Below are positions 9,365 through 18,552 of a stretch of DNA of 64,000 bases, piece by piece. The position numbers were made by a program, and so were the translations under genes. Source of the DNA: Thermodesulfobacteriota bacterium (GTDB lineage: Bacteria > Desulfobacterota > QYQD01); the NCBI GenBank assembly GCA_031082315.1, contig JAVHLC010000003.1:124001-188000 (forward strand), in the 5' to 3' direction. A model generated the notes under the pieces. That model worked only from the letters and a program-made list of their open reading frames with translations, did no database searches and was not told where the DNA came from. The first letter of the stretch is position 1; every line of letters begins with the position of its first letter.

Positions 9365-10879
9365 GTGGCGAAAAATGCTAAAAAAATAGTGATTATTGGT
9401 CTCGATGGAGCTACATGGAAAATTATCGAACCGTTGGAGAAGGATGGGAAGCTTCCCAACATCTCTTATCTGATGAAAAACGGTGTATACGGGACGCTGA
9501 GATCCTACGAACCGATGTTTTCGCCAAGCGTATGGACGAGCATAGCCTCCGGCGTGACACCGGAAAAACACGGGATTACCAATTTTTTCAATACCGCGCA
9601 TGACATAAAAACAAAACGCTTATGGAATATCCTTAGTGACCACGGAGAAACAGTAGGCATCGTTGGCTGGCTGATAACTTGGCCGCCTGATGATGTGCAC
9701 GGATTCCTTATCCCTGATTGGTTGGCCAGAGATACCGAGACCATCCCTAAGGAGTATGCCTTCTTAAAGGAATTGGAACAGGCTGAGCAAGCGAGGCAGG
9801 AAAGAACGTGGCAATATTTTTACAAACTGGGGCTGCGGTGTTTGGCCAATGGTATTTCTTTTAAAACGGTTATCCAGTCAGCTTTAGTGGCTGGATATGA
9901 AAAAATATGTAAGCCTACCGATAAAGATATTTATTATATAAAAAAAATAATCAGACATCGGCTCTACAGAGATGCATTTATACACCTATATCAGCAGTAT
10001 CGGCCTGAATTTACTGCTTACGTAATTGTCGAGACAGACGCCCTTTCCCATAATTACTGGAAATATATGGAGCCGGAACATTTTGAGGGAATTCGTAAGC
10101 GGGACATTGTGAAGTACCGGAACATAATTAAAGACATGTATATTGAAGCTGATAAGGCTATTGGAAAGATATTAAAATGCCTAGACAGAGATTCTACTGT
10201 GGTTATTGTGTCGGATCACGGATTCAAAGCAGATACTAAATGCACACCCGATGCCCACGGCTTGAAGATAGAGGAATTTCTAGGTTTGCTTAAGACCCCT
10301 GAAATCGAAAGGGCTAGTTATCTTTCTTATGAGGTTTTTCTACATCTTAAACAAGGCTTATCACCGGATGCCACAGAGGAGATTACACAAGGGCTGCGTG
10401 AGATCTGTTTGAAAAAAAACGGGGAGAGATTGTTTACAGTAATTAAGTTTAACGATCAGACACTCAGGTTGATTATTAATAACCTCGGGAATGTGTCACC
10501 ACAAAGCGAAGTAATCCTCCATGGTTCCCATTGCCACTATTCCGATCTCATTGAGATTAGGAATACCGATGTAAGCGGCACTCATGATCTGGAAGGTGTT
10601 ATTATTATAAAAGGGCCTGATATAAAAAGGGGGCATGTAATAAATGGCGCCACCGTTCTCGATGTTACGCCAACATTGCTTGCACTGAAGGGTCTTCCTG
10701 TGGGAATGGATATGGACGGGAGGGTCCTGGAAGACGTTTTCACAGAGAAATATCTTGCCCATAACTCTATACACTTTATTGAGACATATAATGAAAAATT
10801 GGCCAAAGAAGAACGGGCAGATACCGGGCAAGGTGAGGCACTAATCAAAAGTAAGCTAAAAGAGTTGGGATACTTTTAG
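9365..10879 (+). CDS. Alkaline-phosphatase-superfamily phosphodiesterase/phosphotransferase (paralogue 2)
   Basis: A 504-aa relative of the protein at 402-1,484. Metal- and nucleophile-site motifs are GLDGATW (12-18), SPSVWTSIASG with PEKHG (53-70) and SDHGFKAD (D284-H285). The region after 284 is longer than in paralogue 1 and ends with VIIIKGPDIKRG and DVTPTLLALKGLPVG, the conserved C-terminus of bacterial type I phosphodiesterases. The start is GTG at 9,365. No secretion signal is seen. Having two copies in one glycan operon suggests they handle different phospho-substrates (inference). Confidence 0.8.
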   Translation: MAKNAKKIVIIGLDGATWKIIEPLEKDGKLPNISYLMKNGVYGTLRSYEPMFSPSVWTSIASGVTPEKHGITNFFNTAHDIKTKRLWNILSDHGETVGIVGWLITWPPDDVHGFLIPDWLARDTETIPKEYAFLKELEQAEQARQERTWQYFYKLGLRCLANGISFKTVIQSALVAGYEKICKPTDKDIYYIKKIIRHRLYRDAFIHLYQQYRPEFTAYVIVETDALSHNYWKYMEPEHFEGIRKRDIVKYRNIIKDMYIEADKAIGKILKCLDRDSTVVIVSDHGFKADTKCTPDAHGLKIEEFLGLLKTPEIERASYLSYEVFLHLKQGLSPDATEEITQGLREICLKKNGERLFTVIKFNDQTLRLIINNLGNVSPQSEVILHGSHCHYSDLIEIRNTDVSGTHDLEGVIIIKGPDIKRGHVINGATVLDVTPTLLALKGLPVGMDMDGRVLEDVFTEKYLAHNSIHFIETYNEKLAKEERADTGQGEALIKSKLKELGYF

Positions 10880-10897
10880 TCTTTGGTTTATTCTGAG

Positions 10898-12061
10898 ATG
10901 ATTAAGGATAGAGACTTTATAGTTTTTTCTGATGATTGGGGCAGACATCCATTTAGTTGTCAGCACATTATGAAGCATTTCTTGCCAGATAACAGAATAA
11001 TCTGGGTAAATACCATCGGCATGAGGAGGCCCCGGTTTACCTTCTACGATGTCAAAAGGGGCGTGGAAAAGATATTGTCATGGATATCTCCAAGGCAAGA
11101 GGAACGAAAAGAGGGAAATTTGACCGTGCTCAATCCTTTTATGATTCCCTACAATACCATTTCGCTTATCCGTTCATTCAACAGGTCTTCTGTTATCGGA
11201 GCGGTCCGCACGGCAATGAAAAGATTTGAATTCAAAGACCCCATCCTCATCGCAACATTGCCTAACGCGGCTGATTACCTTGGAGCTTTCAGGGAATCCC
11301 TGGATGTTTACTACTGCGTTGATGAGTTTTCAGAGTGGCCTGGTGTAGATAAAAATCTGGTCAGAGAAATGGAGAGCATTTTAGTAAAGAACGTCCATTT
11401 TATTGTAGCTGTCTCGGATGAACTTCAAAGAAACAAAAAATCACCTCGTGGCCCTACCTATCTTCTTACACACGGGGTTGATCTTGAACATTTCTCAAGT
11501 GTCTCTCTCCCTCATAATATCTCCAAAGAAGTAGGCGTAATGGAGGGAATCCCTAAGCCCATAATTGGCTTTTGGGGGTTATTTGATGAACGGTCTGATC
11601 AAGAGATACTCGAAAATATTTTAATTAGGCATTCTGAATGGTCACTAGTGATAATCGGTAAGAGTATGGTGAGCATAGAAAGGCTTAAGAAATATAAAAA
11701 CTTTTATTATATTAATGCCGTTTCTTACTCTGAATTACCAAGATATGCTTCTTATTTTGATACGTGTATTGTCCCATATGTACGCAATACACTGACTGAT
11801 AACATAAGCCCTCTTAAGCTCAAAGAATACCTTGCGACAGGAAAACCGATTGTATCAACGGCATTGCCTGAAACGATGAAATATAGGCAATGGGTTAATA
11901 TAGCCAACAACGAGGATGAATTTGTTACAAAAATCGAAGAATCAATCGACAAGAAAGTCGATGTATCCAGTCAAATAGCTGCCGTGAGAAATGAAGATTG
12001 GCAAAATAAGGCATTACTTTTTTCTTCATATATCGAGAATGCCTTAGAAACAGTGAAATGA
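10898..12061 (+). CDS. Glycosyltransferase, TuaH-like
   Basis: A 387-aa protein beginning MIKDRDFIVFSDDWGRHPFS. This N-terminus, the VYYCVDEFSEWPG segment (about 145) and the donor loop SPLKLKEYLATGKPIVSTALPE (about 313) match TuaH-type glycosyltransferases of teichuronate and capsule loci. An upstream TTG at 10,883 is possible but has no better ribosome site. It is the second enzyme of this subfamily in the operon; the other is at 3,152. The last codons overlap the next gene's ATG by 4 bp. Confidence 0.82.
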   Translation: MIKDRDFIVFSDDWGRHPFSCQHIMKHFLPDNRIIWVNTIGMRRPRFTFYDVKRGVEKILSWISPRQEERKEGNLTVLNPFMIPYNTISLIRSFNRSSVIGAVRTAMKRFEFKDPILIATLPNAADYLGAFRESLDVYYCVDEFSEWPGVDKNLVREMESILVKNVHFIVAVSDELQRNKKSPRGPTYLLTHGVDLEHFSSVSLPHNISKEVGVMEGIPKPIIGFWGLFDERSDQEILENILIRHSEWSLVIIGKSMVSIERLKKYKNFYYINAVSYSELPRYASYFDTCIVPYVRNTLTDNISPLKLKEYLATGKPIVSTALPETMKYRQWVNIANNEDEFVTKIEESIDKKVDVSSQIAAVRNEDWQNKALLFSSYIENALETVK

Positions 12062-13188
12062 AACCCAAGATTTTTGTCTCCATCGATACTATTAATGTCG
12101 GCGGGCCTGGCAAAGGGATATTACAATTTTTGAGGTGCGGGGGGAACGATCTGGCGCAACCTATTATTGTTTCGTTTGATACAGGTTCAATCGAAAAATG
12201 GCAGTTTAGGGATGAAGTACAAAAATTGGATGTTCCTTTTTTAGCCTTAAAACAACGAATGACATATGATCCCTTACTGATTCCACAGGCATATCACCTA
12301 ATCAAAAGACATAAAATACAAATTTTGCAGTCCCATGGCTATAAGGGACATATACTTTGCTTGGCATTGAAAATCATGACGGGACTCCCATGGATTGCTT
12401 TTGTTCATGGTTGGACGGCAGAAGACTTCAAAATTAAATTATATTCTAAGCTTGACCGGCTCATTTTAGGATTTGCAGACAGGGTTGTTGTAGTTTCAGA
12501 GTCACTCAAAAAGCAACTTAACATGAATTGGATTGATGGGAAAAAAGTAAGAACCATTGTGAATGCAATCGATCCGTCAGAATACAAAGAATTATCTATT
12601 AATAAAAGCGTCAGGGATACCCATGGAATTAAGGATGATGAAAAAGCTGTTGGAGTTGTGGGCCGCTTTAGCCCTGAAAAGGGACACAAGTATTTTATAG
12701 ATGCTTTCAGGCTTGTAAGAGAACATATACAAAATATAAAGGCAATGCTTGTCGGGGAGGGGCAGGATAAAGATTTATTGATGGAAAAAGTCAAAAAATA
12801 CAAACTGGACGAGCATGTTATCTTTACCGGTTATCAGAAACAAATGGTGCCCTACTACCTGACGTTCGATTTGGTCGTAATTCCTTCCCTTAGCGAAGGT
12901 ATGCCTAATGTCGCGCTTGAGGCTATGCTATTTGAAAAGCCAGTGGTTGCTACCGATGTCGGCGGGATTCCAGAGGTGGTGATTGATGATGTTACGGGGA
13001 TGCTTGTTAAGCCTATGAATCCAGAACTATTAGCTGATGCGATAATAAATGTAATATCTAGCCCTGAACTAATGTCGCAGTATGGAAAAGCTGGAAAGGA
13101 GAGAATCCTTTCAGAATTTAATCCGAAAACAAGAGTAGACAAAATTATCTCCCTTTATAAGGAACTTCTTTCACATAGGAAAGTTTAA
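12058..13188 (+). CDS. Glycosyltransferase family 4
   Basis: A 376-aa canonical GT4 enzyme. The glycine-rich acceptor loop is NVGGPGKGILQ (13-23), the C-terminal domain opens VGVVGRFSPEKGHKYFIDA (about 200) and the retaining donor motif is LSEGMPNVALEAMLFEKP (about 280-297) with both Glu residues of Ex7E. VVATDVGGIPEVV follows, as expected. It is cytoplasmic. Start and preceding stop overlap (ATGA at 12,058), indicating translational coupling with the TuaH-like gene. Confidence 0.88.
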   Translation: MKPKIFVSIDTINVGGPGKGILQFLRCGGNDLAQPIIVSFDTGSIEKWQFRDEVQKLDVPFLALKQRMTYDPLLIPQAYHLIKRHKIQILQSHGYKGHILCLALKIMTGLPWIAFVHGWTAEDFKIKLYSKLDRLILGFADRVVVVSESLKKQLNMNWIDGKKVRTIVNAIDPSEYKELSINKSVRDTHGIKDDEKAVGVVGRFSPEKGHKYFIDAFRLVREHIQNIKAMLVGEGQDKDLLMEKVKKYKLDEHVIFTGYQKQMVPYYLTFDLVVIPSLSEGMPNVALEAMLFEKPVVATDVGGIPEVVIDDVTGMLVKPMNPELLADAIINVISSPELMSQYGKAGKERILSEFNPKTRVDKIISLYKELLSHRKV

Positions 13189-13197
13189 ATAAAAGAG

Positions 13198-13911
13198 ATG
13201 TTTTTAAGAGATCTTTCATTAAAAATCAGGCGACGGGAAACCCCTTTCTATGACCGCCTGTATCAAATAGCAAAATCTATCCGCTCTATCAATATGCCAG
13301 TTATTAAGCCTGTGCATTTCCTGCTCTACTGGGAGAGAGAGTTAAGGTTATCCTCGTGGCATAGCTTGAAGCAGTTCTTATATTATGAGCCCCTGTTTAA
13401 AAGCAGGTGTGAAAAAGTAGGAAAGGGGCTGAAATTATTTGTAGGGATCCCACAGATTGTGGGAGACTTGCGACTGATCGTTGGCAATAACGTCACCTTA
13501 CACGGGGTCTCCACATTCAGCGGTGTTAAGATATTTGATAAGCCGACTCTTACTATTGGGGATAATACTCATTTGGGATACCAGGTAGGGATTACAGTGG
13601 GTTGTGATATTCAAATCGGAAGCAATGTCCTGATCGGCAACAGGGTGGGCATTTTCAGTTATGATTTGCATCCTCTTGATCCTGCTGAAAGAATTGCCAA
13701 TAAGCCTGCCCCCAAAGAGAGTAGCAAGCCCATATTGATTGAAGATAATGTCTGGATTGCTTCTAATAGTGTTATTTTAAAAGGGGTCACCATAGGAAGA
13801 GGTTCTGTAGTTGCTAACAGCAGCGTAGTGACAAGAAATGTCCCTCCCCATGTTGTTGTTGCAGGTAATCCTGCTCGGATCGTAAAGGATCTGGATGAAG
13901 CGGTTAGCTAA
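13198..13911 (+). CDS. Hexapeptide-repeat acyltransferase
   Basis: A 237-aa left-handed beta-helix transferase. An N-terminal helical region (1-75) precedes hexapeptides from about 95 on (LIVGNN, LTIGDN, IQIGSNVLIG, ILIEDNVWIA, VTIGRGSVVA), and the extended loop IFSYDLHPLD supplies the likely catalytic His. The C-terminus AGNPARIVKDLDE is the usual ending of sugar O-acetyltransferases such as WcaF or VatD relatives. The first ATG is used, 9 bp after the previous stop. Confidence 0.82.
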   Translation: MFLRDLSLKIRRRETPFYDRLYQIAKSIRSINMPVIKPVHFLLYWERELRLSSWHSLKQFLYYEPLFKSRCEKVGKGLKLFVGIPQIVGDLRLIVGNNVTLHGVSTFSGVKIFDKPTLTIGDNTHLGYQVGITVGCDIQIGSNVLIGNRVGIFSYDLHPLDPAERIANKPAPKESSKPILIEDNVWIASNSVILKGVTIGRGSVVANSSVVTRNVPPHVVVAGNPARIVKDLDEAVS

Positions 13912-14092
13912 AAAATAGGACAACATATATTTACCCTGCTTAAATTACCCTTTTTAGTTACGGAGCTTGGCGACTTTTGGAAGAGAGAGGGTTATATAGT
14001 TCGAGCTAAAAAATAAACCATGGGAGTGTATATACCTGACGCAGATGTTTTTGTAAGCAGGACTTTGGCAGGCAAAGAATAGGAGCAACAGT

Positions 14093-15181
14093 ATGAAGCG
14101 ATGTAAAAAGTGTATTCTACCAGAAACAATTCCTTTCATAGAATTTGACGATGACGGGGTTTGCAATTACTGCAAATATGAAGCGAATCAACCGGTCTTG
14201 CTGCCAGGTAAGGAAAGATTTGACGAGTTTATTGATTACTACCGTCAAGAGAAGAAACGAAGAAATAGCAAGTACCACTGTATCGTGCCGATGAGTGGAG
14301 GGCGGGACAGTTCTTATGTGGCATGGAAGATGGTTCGAGAATATGGTCTAGATGTGTTATGCGTCAATTATGCCAACCCCTTTACTTCCGAACAGGCAAA
14401 GATTAACATGCGCAAGCTCTCGGAAAAACTGGGCGTTGAGATTGTGCAATATCGATTTCGGCCTGGGCTGCATGAAGCGGGCTTTGCCCGGAATTTAGAA
14501 ATTTGGCTTCGAAACCCCTCTTTAGCAACAGTAAATATGCTTTGTCTTCCCTGTAAACCGTTCTACTGGGAGATATTCAGAATTGCCAGGAGAAACCGAG
14601 TGGGTCTGATTATCGACGGTTCGAATCCATACGAAGTAACGAGCTTCAAGAACGACGCCGTTGGTGGGTTTGCTACTAAAGCACTATATAGCCGGACTGC
14701 TATCATGAATTTCATTAAGAACGTTTTAAAGAGGAGTTCTTATATAAATCCTCGGAATATAGAATCCATGTTGAAGGTATTTTTAGTTATGGATGGCAAT
14801 ACGCCCTTCCTTCGTCGGTTTTATTCAGGTACTCGCAAGACGGCCCTGTTTTATTGGATTCCCTATGATGAAAAAGAGATAGAGCGAGTCCTTTACAGCG
14901 AACTGGGTTGGGAAAAATCTAAAGACAATGAGTCGCCATGGCGGTTTGATTGCGAGATAGATTCAATAAAAAATTTTTGTTTTAAAAAACTTATCAATGC
15001 CACAGAAAAAGATGATCTTTTCAGTAGAAACATCCGCGCCGGTCTTATGGCACGTGATGAGGCGATGAAAAGGATAGAAATGGAAGGAAAAATTAATTTA
15101 TCCATTGTAGATCGCGTACTAAGCAAGGCTGGCAAGGATCGGTCCATTTTCGGCTTATCTGAGAAAGAATTATATTACTAA
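14093..15181 (+). CDS. N-acetyl sugar amidotransferase-like PP-loop protein (WbpG-like)
   Basis: A 362-aa protein. The N-terminus has paired zinc-type cysteines (C4xxC7 and C24xxC27), then the PP-loop SGGRDSS (68-74) of ATP pyrophosphatases, and a third CxxC (C151, C154) in MLCLPCKPFYWE. This layout matches the WbpG family, which with HisH- and HisF-like partners converts an N-acetyl sugar to an acetamidino sugar using glutamine nitrogen. No HisH or HisF homologue is in the window, so nitrogen supply or function may differ. Upstream 180 bp has no gene. Confidence 0.75.
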   Translation: MKRCKKCILPETIPFIEFDDDGVCNYCKYEANQPVLLPGKERFDEFIDYYRQEKKRRNSKYHCIVPMSGGRDSSYVAWKMVREYGLDVLCVNYANPFTSEQAKINMRKLSEKLGVEIVQYRFRPGLHEAGFARNLEIWLRNPSLATVNMLCLPCKPFYWEIFRIARRNRVGLIIDGSNPYEVTSFKNDAVGGFATKALYSRTAIMNFIKNVLKRSSYINPRNIESMLKVFLVMDGNTPFLRRFYSGTRKTALFYWIPYDEKEIERVLYSELGWEKSKDNESPWRFDCEIDSIKNFCFKKLINATEKDDLFSRNIRAGLMARDEAMKRIEMEGKINLSIVDRVLSKAGKDRSIFGLSEKELYY

Positions 15182-15213
15182 AACACAGCATCTTAAGAAT
15201 CCTAACTGGAGCT

Positions 15214-15495
15214 TTGGGTACGATGAAACGGTTTAATGTTTCTAATGATTATCACACGGTGATTCCGGGTGGAGACGATAAGAAAATTAGGAGAATCTGC
15301 CTTACACTAGCATTCATATTTTTTTCAATGGTATCCTGTGCGGATAGTCAGTCTCTGTCTTCAAGCTTGCCCACGGATTTCGCCAGTGACCTTCCATCTG
15401 ATGTTAATTCAGGCATAAGACTCGTTGTAGAAGACCACACGGGAATAGACAGGGTAATGGTTTCCTTTGCAAGGGGCATCAATCAACAAAAATAA
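15214..15495 (+). CDS. Small putative lipoprotein, possibly truncated
   Basis: A 93-aa ORF with a basic N-terminus (residues 1-26), a hydrophobic stretch LTLAFIFFSMV and a Cys in VSCADS that could be a lipobox. The mature part is short and polar with no recognisable domain. A deviant long pre-signal region and abrupt end suggest it may be the 5' remnant of a larger secreted protein. It is co-directional with the operon. Function is not recognised and coding status is uncertain. Confidence 0.35.
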   Translation: MGTMKRFNVSNDYHTVIPGGDDKKIRRICLTLAFIFFSMVSCADSQSLSSSLPTDFASDLPSDVNSGIRLVVEDHTGIDRVMVSFARGINQQK

Positions 15496-15522
15496 TTTGT
15501 ACGGTGAGGTAGAATTGGTTTT

Positions 15523-16104
15523 GTGAAGAATTTAATTAAGAAGATGGTGTTTGGTGTAGGCGTACTTGTTGCGTTCCCTTTCTTTTTATTTCATAAACTA
15601 AACTCCTTGTTTTTCCCAAGGGAGATAACTTTCCAGGGAATTTCACAACTCATGAGTTTAGTGCCTGGTGCCATAGGCAATTATATTAGAACGGGATTCT
15701 ATTGGTTATCATTGAATAAATGTTCTCCAGAATGCATAATCAGTTTTGGTACGCTTTTTTCTACGCCAAATTGTGAAATAGGAAGATACGTTTATATCGG
15801 AGCTAATTGCATAATTTCAGACTCCGTAATCGAAAATAATGTCCTAATCGGAAGTAATGTGCATATCTTAAGTGGAAAGTATACGCATAACTTCTCGACG
15901 CTGGATGTGCCAATAATGTTACAGAAGGGTTCTCGAGTAACGGTTAGAATAGGTGAAGATACCTGGATAGGCAACGGCGCAATCATTATGGCGAACGTGG
16001 GGAAGAAATGCGTAATAGGTGCTGGGAGCATAGTTACAAAAGAAATAGAAGATTATTCAGTGGCGGTGGGCAACCCTGCAAGGGTAATCAAGAAAAGAAC
16101 ATGA
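15523..16104 (+). CDS. Hexapeptide-repeat O-acetyltransferase
   Basis: A 193-aa transferase starting at GTG 15,523. Residues 1-25 are hydrophobic (MVFGVGVLVAFPFFLFH), suggesting membrane attachment. From about 70 on the beta-helix repeats are visible (CEIGRYVYIG, NVLIGSNVHI, VRIGEDTWIG, CVIGAGSIVT) and the protein ends VGNPARVIKK, the standard family terminus. The HNFS segment near 125 may hold the catalytic His. It is the third acyltransferase in the operon and overlaps the next gene by 4 bp. Confidence 0.82.
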   Translation: MKNLIKKMVFGVGVLVAFPFFLFHKLNSLFFPREITFQGISQLMSLVPGAIGNYIRTGFYWLSLNKCSPECIISFGTLFSTPNCEIGRYVYIGANCIISDSVIENNVLIGSNVHILSGKYTHNFSTLDVPIMLQKGSRVTVRIGEDTWIGNGAIIMANVGKKCVIGAGSIVTKEIEDYSVAVGNPARVIKKRT

Positions 16105-17213
16105 AGAAGAAAATTCACATAATGCAAGTAATTTTCACTTTGGATTTCGGTGGGGCAGAGAGGCTTGCGGCTTCAATAAGCAAAAATTTATCCGAGGATG
16201 GATTCGAGACGTCTGTTTGCGGTCTGTTTGGGAAAGAAGGCCCGTTGGCAGAGGCGGTAAAGAAGGAAGGAATACCCATTTTTTATTTAAATGCCGGAGA
16301 AAAAGGCAAAATGAAACTGTGGAGAGAGATTTACAAGTTGTTAAAAGAGCAATCTGTCAGTATCCTTCAGGTTCATGGAATTTATGTTCTTATGCATGTA
16401 CTGCTTCCTGCAAGATGGGCAGGGGTGAAGATTGTCTATACAGAACATGCGAAATACTCTATTTCGAAATATAAAAAAATGAGATTTGCGGCCAAAGTTA
16501 TGTCATATCTTGTTGAAAAGGTCATATGTGTCTCAAAAAATCTAAAGGATTTCTTTGTTGCCGAGCTGAAGGTTCCTCAAGACAAAATTGAGGTTATCTA
16601 TAACGGTGTTGATGTGGAGAAGTTCAAAGGGAAAAAGCAAGAATTGGGGAAGGGGGTTGGAACTGATAAAAAGTCAGTTATTGGGAATGTAGCACGTTTA
16701 TCGGATCCGAAAGACCACTTTACCTTATTGACGGCATTTTCACATGTTTTGCATGTTTTGGATGAAAATCATGAAACAATTCTTGTAGTTGTCGGTGATG
16801 GAGAATTAAGGCAGGAAATAGAGCAAAGGATCAGTATCCTTGGGCTCTCCGATAATGTGATCTTGCTCGGCAAGAGGGATGATATTCCTGAACTGCTTGC
16901 CGGTTTCGATATTTTTGTCCTTTCCTCCAAGAGGGAGGGTTTCCCTATATCGATTCTTGAAGCAATGGCTTGTGGTAAGCCTGTGATTGCGACTAATGTC
17001 GGTGGCGTTTCCGAAATACTTACAGATGGAGTCAATGGCCTTGTCGTTCCTTCTGAGAATCCTGACCGGTTGGCAGGGGCTATTCTCCAGTTACTCAAGG
17101 ATAAAAATCTCTCTGAACGTATAGCAAAAAATGCATTAGAAACTGTTAAGCAATACTTCAGCAAAGAAATCATGATGATGAAGTACCGTAATCTCTTCGC
17201 GACGCTAGGATGA
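16101..17213 (+). CDS. Glycosyltransferase family 4
   Basis: The ATG at 16,101 (MKKKIHIMQVIFTLDFGGAE) is chosen because it overlaps the previous stop as ATGA and gives the normal 370-aa length; an open frame extends further upstream but is a read-through into the acyltransferase. Motifs are the N-terminal DFGGAERLA loop, IGNVARLSDPKDHFTLL opening the donor domain and SKREGFPISILEAMACGKP with both catalytic Glu residues. It is a retaining GT4 enzyme, cytoplasmic, with unknown sugar specificity. Confidence 0.88.
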   Translation: MKKKIHIMQVIFTLDFGGAERLAASISKNLSEDGFETSVCGLFGKEGPLAEAVKKEGIPIFYLNAGEKGKMKLWREIYKLLKEQSVSILQVHGIYVLMHVLLPARWAGVKIVYTEHAKYSISKYKKMRFAAKVMSYLVEKVICVSKNLKDFFVAELKVPQDKIEVIYNGVDVEKFKGKKQELGKGVGTDKKSVIGNVARLSDPKDHFTLLTAFSHVLHVLDENHETILVVVGDGELRQEIEQRISILGLSDNVILLGKRDDIPELLAGFDIFVLSSKREGFPISILEAMACGKPVIATNVGGVSEILTDGVNGLVVPSENPDRLAGAILQLLKDKNLSERIAKNALETVKQYFSKEIMMMKYRNLFATLG

Positions 17214-17217
17214 GAAA

Positions 17218-18552
17218 ATGTTGAACGTTATCGGTAGAGTACGCTGCTACGTAAAGGGCCTCGAAAGATATAAATATTTTGAAGAATATTCAAAGATTCA
17301 ATGGTTAACACTTGATGAAGTGAATCAGTTCCAATTCGAAACATTAAAAGACCTGATCAGGCATGCATATACTACGGTGCCTTATTACGCAAAGCTGTTT
17401 AATGAGCTGGGCATTACACCAGAAGATATAAGAACCCATTATGATTATTCTCAGTTGCCTGTTCTTACAAGGGAGACAGTGAAACTCAATCTGCCTACCC
17501 TTTGCTCGACTAAATATGACATACGTTCTCTTATATTAAATTGTAGCGGCGGGTCAACCGGAGAACCATTGAGCTTCTATCAGGACCAACAATTATTCGA
17601 AAAGATGTATGCAAATTGGATGTTGGGACTTTCATGGGCCGGGTGGAATGGTAAGGGTACGGTAATAAGCTTATGGGGAAACCCTAAGGAATTCCAGAAG
17701 GCAACATTTTCTTTTCAAAAGATTAAAGAGATATTTTCCAACAATATAATATTGAATGCATATAGCTATGATGCGGAGACAATGAATAGATGGATAAAGA
17801 CGATAGAATCAAAAAAAGAGGTTTTTGTGTACGGCTATAGTTCTGTTTTGGCGGAACTCGCGCAATTCATACAACATGAAAATATAGCAGTTACCAATGT
17901 CAGGGCTGTGTTAACATCAGCGGAGCAACTCTTTGGATGGCAGCGAGAGATGATTGGAAAAAACTTTCAATGTAAAGTTTATGATCAATATGGAAGTAGA
18001 GAGGTGCCGGGAATTGCCTCCGAATGTGCAAATGGTAACATGCATATTTTATCCCATTCGGCATACGTTGAATTTGTCAAAGATGATAATAGGCTAGTCA
18101 AAAAAATAATCGTAACTTCATTAACAAACTATGCGATGCCACTTATGAGATATGAGATAGGAGATTTTGGACAGCCTAAAGATGATGTATGTGCATGCGG
18201 GAGAGGATTCCCTCTCATGCAGATGGGAATAGGCCGCACTTGCGACTGTTTTATTACGCCAGAAAGGAAAACGATATATGGGACCCTTTTTGTAAGACAG
18301 ATGTATGGGATTAACGGAGTCAAAAACTTCCAGTTTCATCAAACAAATGAACGAAACATTAATTTATATATTGTGAAGTCCCAAATATTTACCCTAGAAG
18401 ATGAAAAAAAAATTGAAAACATCAAATTGTTCGTGAAAGAACGGGTAAGTAAAGATATGGATGTAGCGGTTCATTTTGTTGATGCTATTCCTAAAACGAC
18501 TGGTGGAAAACATAGGCATATCATTTCAGAAATGCAGAGAGAAAAAACATGA
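17218..18552 (+). CDS. PaaK/CapK-like adenylate-forming enzyme
   Basis: A 444-aa member of the phenylacetate-CoA ligase family. The adenylation P-loop NCSGGSTGEPL (109-118), the A5-like YDQYGSREVPGIASEC (about 255) and the cysteine-containing DDVCACGRGFPLM segment (about 320) are visible. In capsule loci these CapK-type proteins probably activate a carboxylate as an acyl-adenylate or thioester for transfer to the glycan, rather than degrading phenylacetate (family knowledge plus context). It ends in a 4-bp overlap with the deacetylase gene, implying coupled expression. Confidence 0.82.
   Translation: MLNVIGRVRCYVKGLERYKYFEEYSKIQWLTLDEVNQFQFETLKDLIRHAYTTVPYYAKLFNELGITPEDIRTHYDYSQLPVLTRETVKLNLPTLCSTKYDIRSLILNCSGGSTGEPLSFYQDQQLFEKMYANWMLGLSWAGWNGKGTVISLWGNPKEFQKATFSFQKIKEIFSNNIILNAYSYDAETMNRWIKTIESKKEVFVYGYSSVLAELAQFIQHENIAVTNVRAVLTSAEQLFGWQREMIGKNFQCKVYDQYGSREVPGIASECANGNMHILSHSAYVEFVKDDNRLVKKIIVTSLTNYAMPLMRYEIGDFGQPKDDVCACGRGFPLMQMGIGRTCDCFITPERKTIYGTLFVRQMYGINGVKNFQFHQTNERNINLYIVKSQIFTLEDEKKIENIKLFVKERVSKDMDVAVHFVDAIPKTTGGKHRHIISEMQREKT

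Noticed and set aside
13912-14092. Gene in the gap before the WbpG-like gene
   Set aside because: Short frames such as MGVYIPDADVFVSRTLAGKE exist but show no ribosome site or recognisable family.
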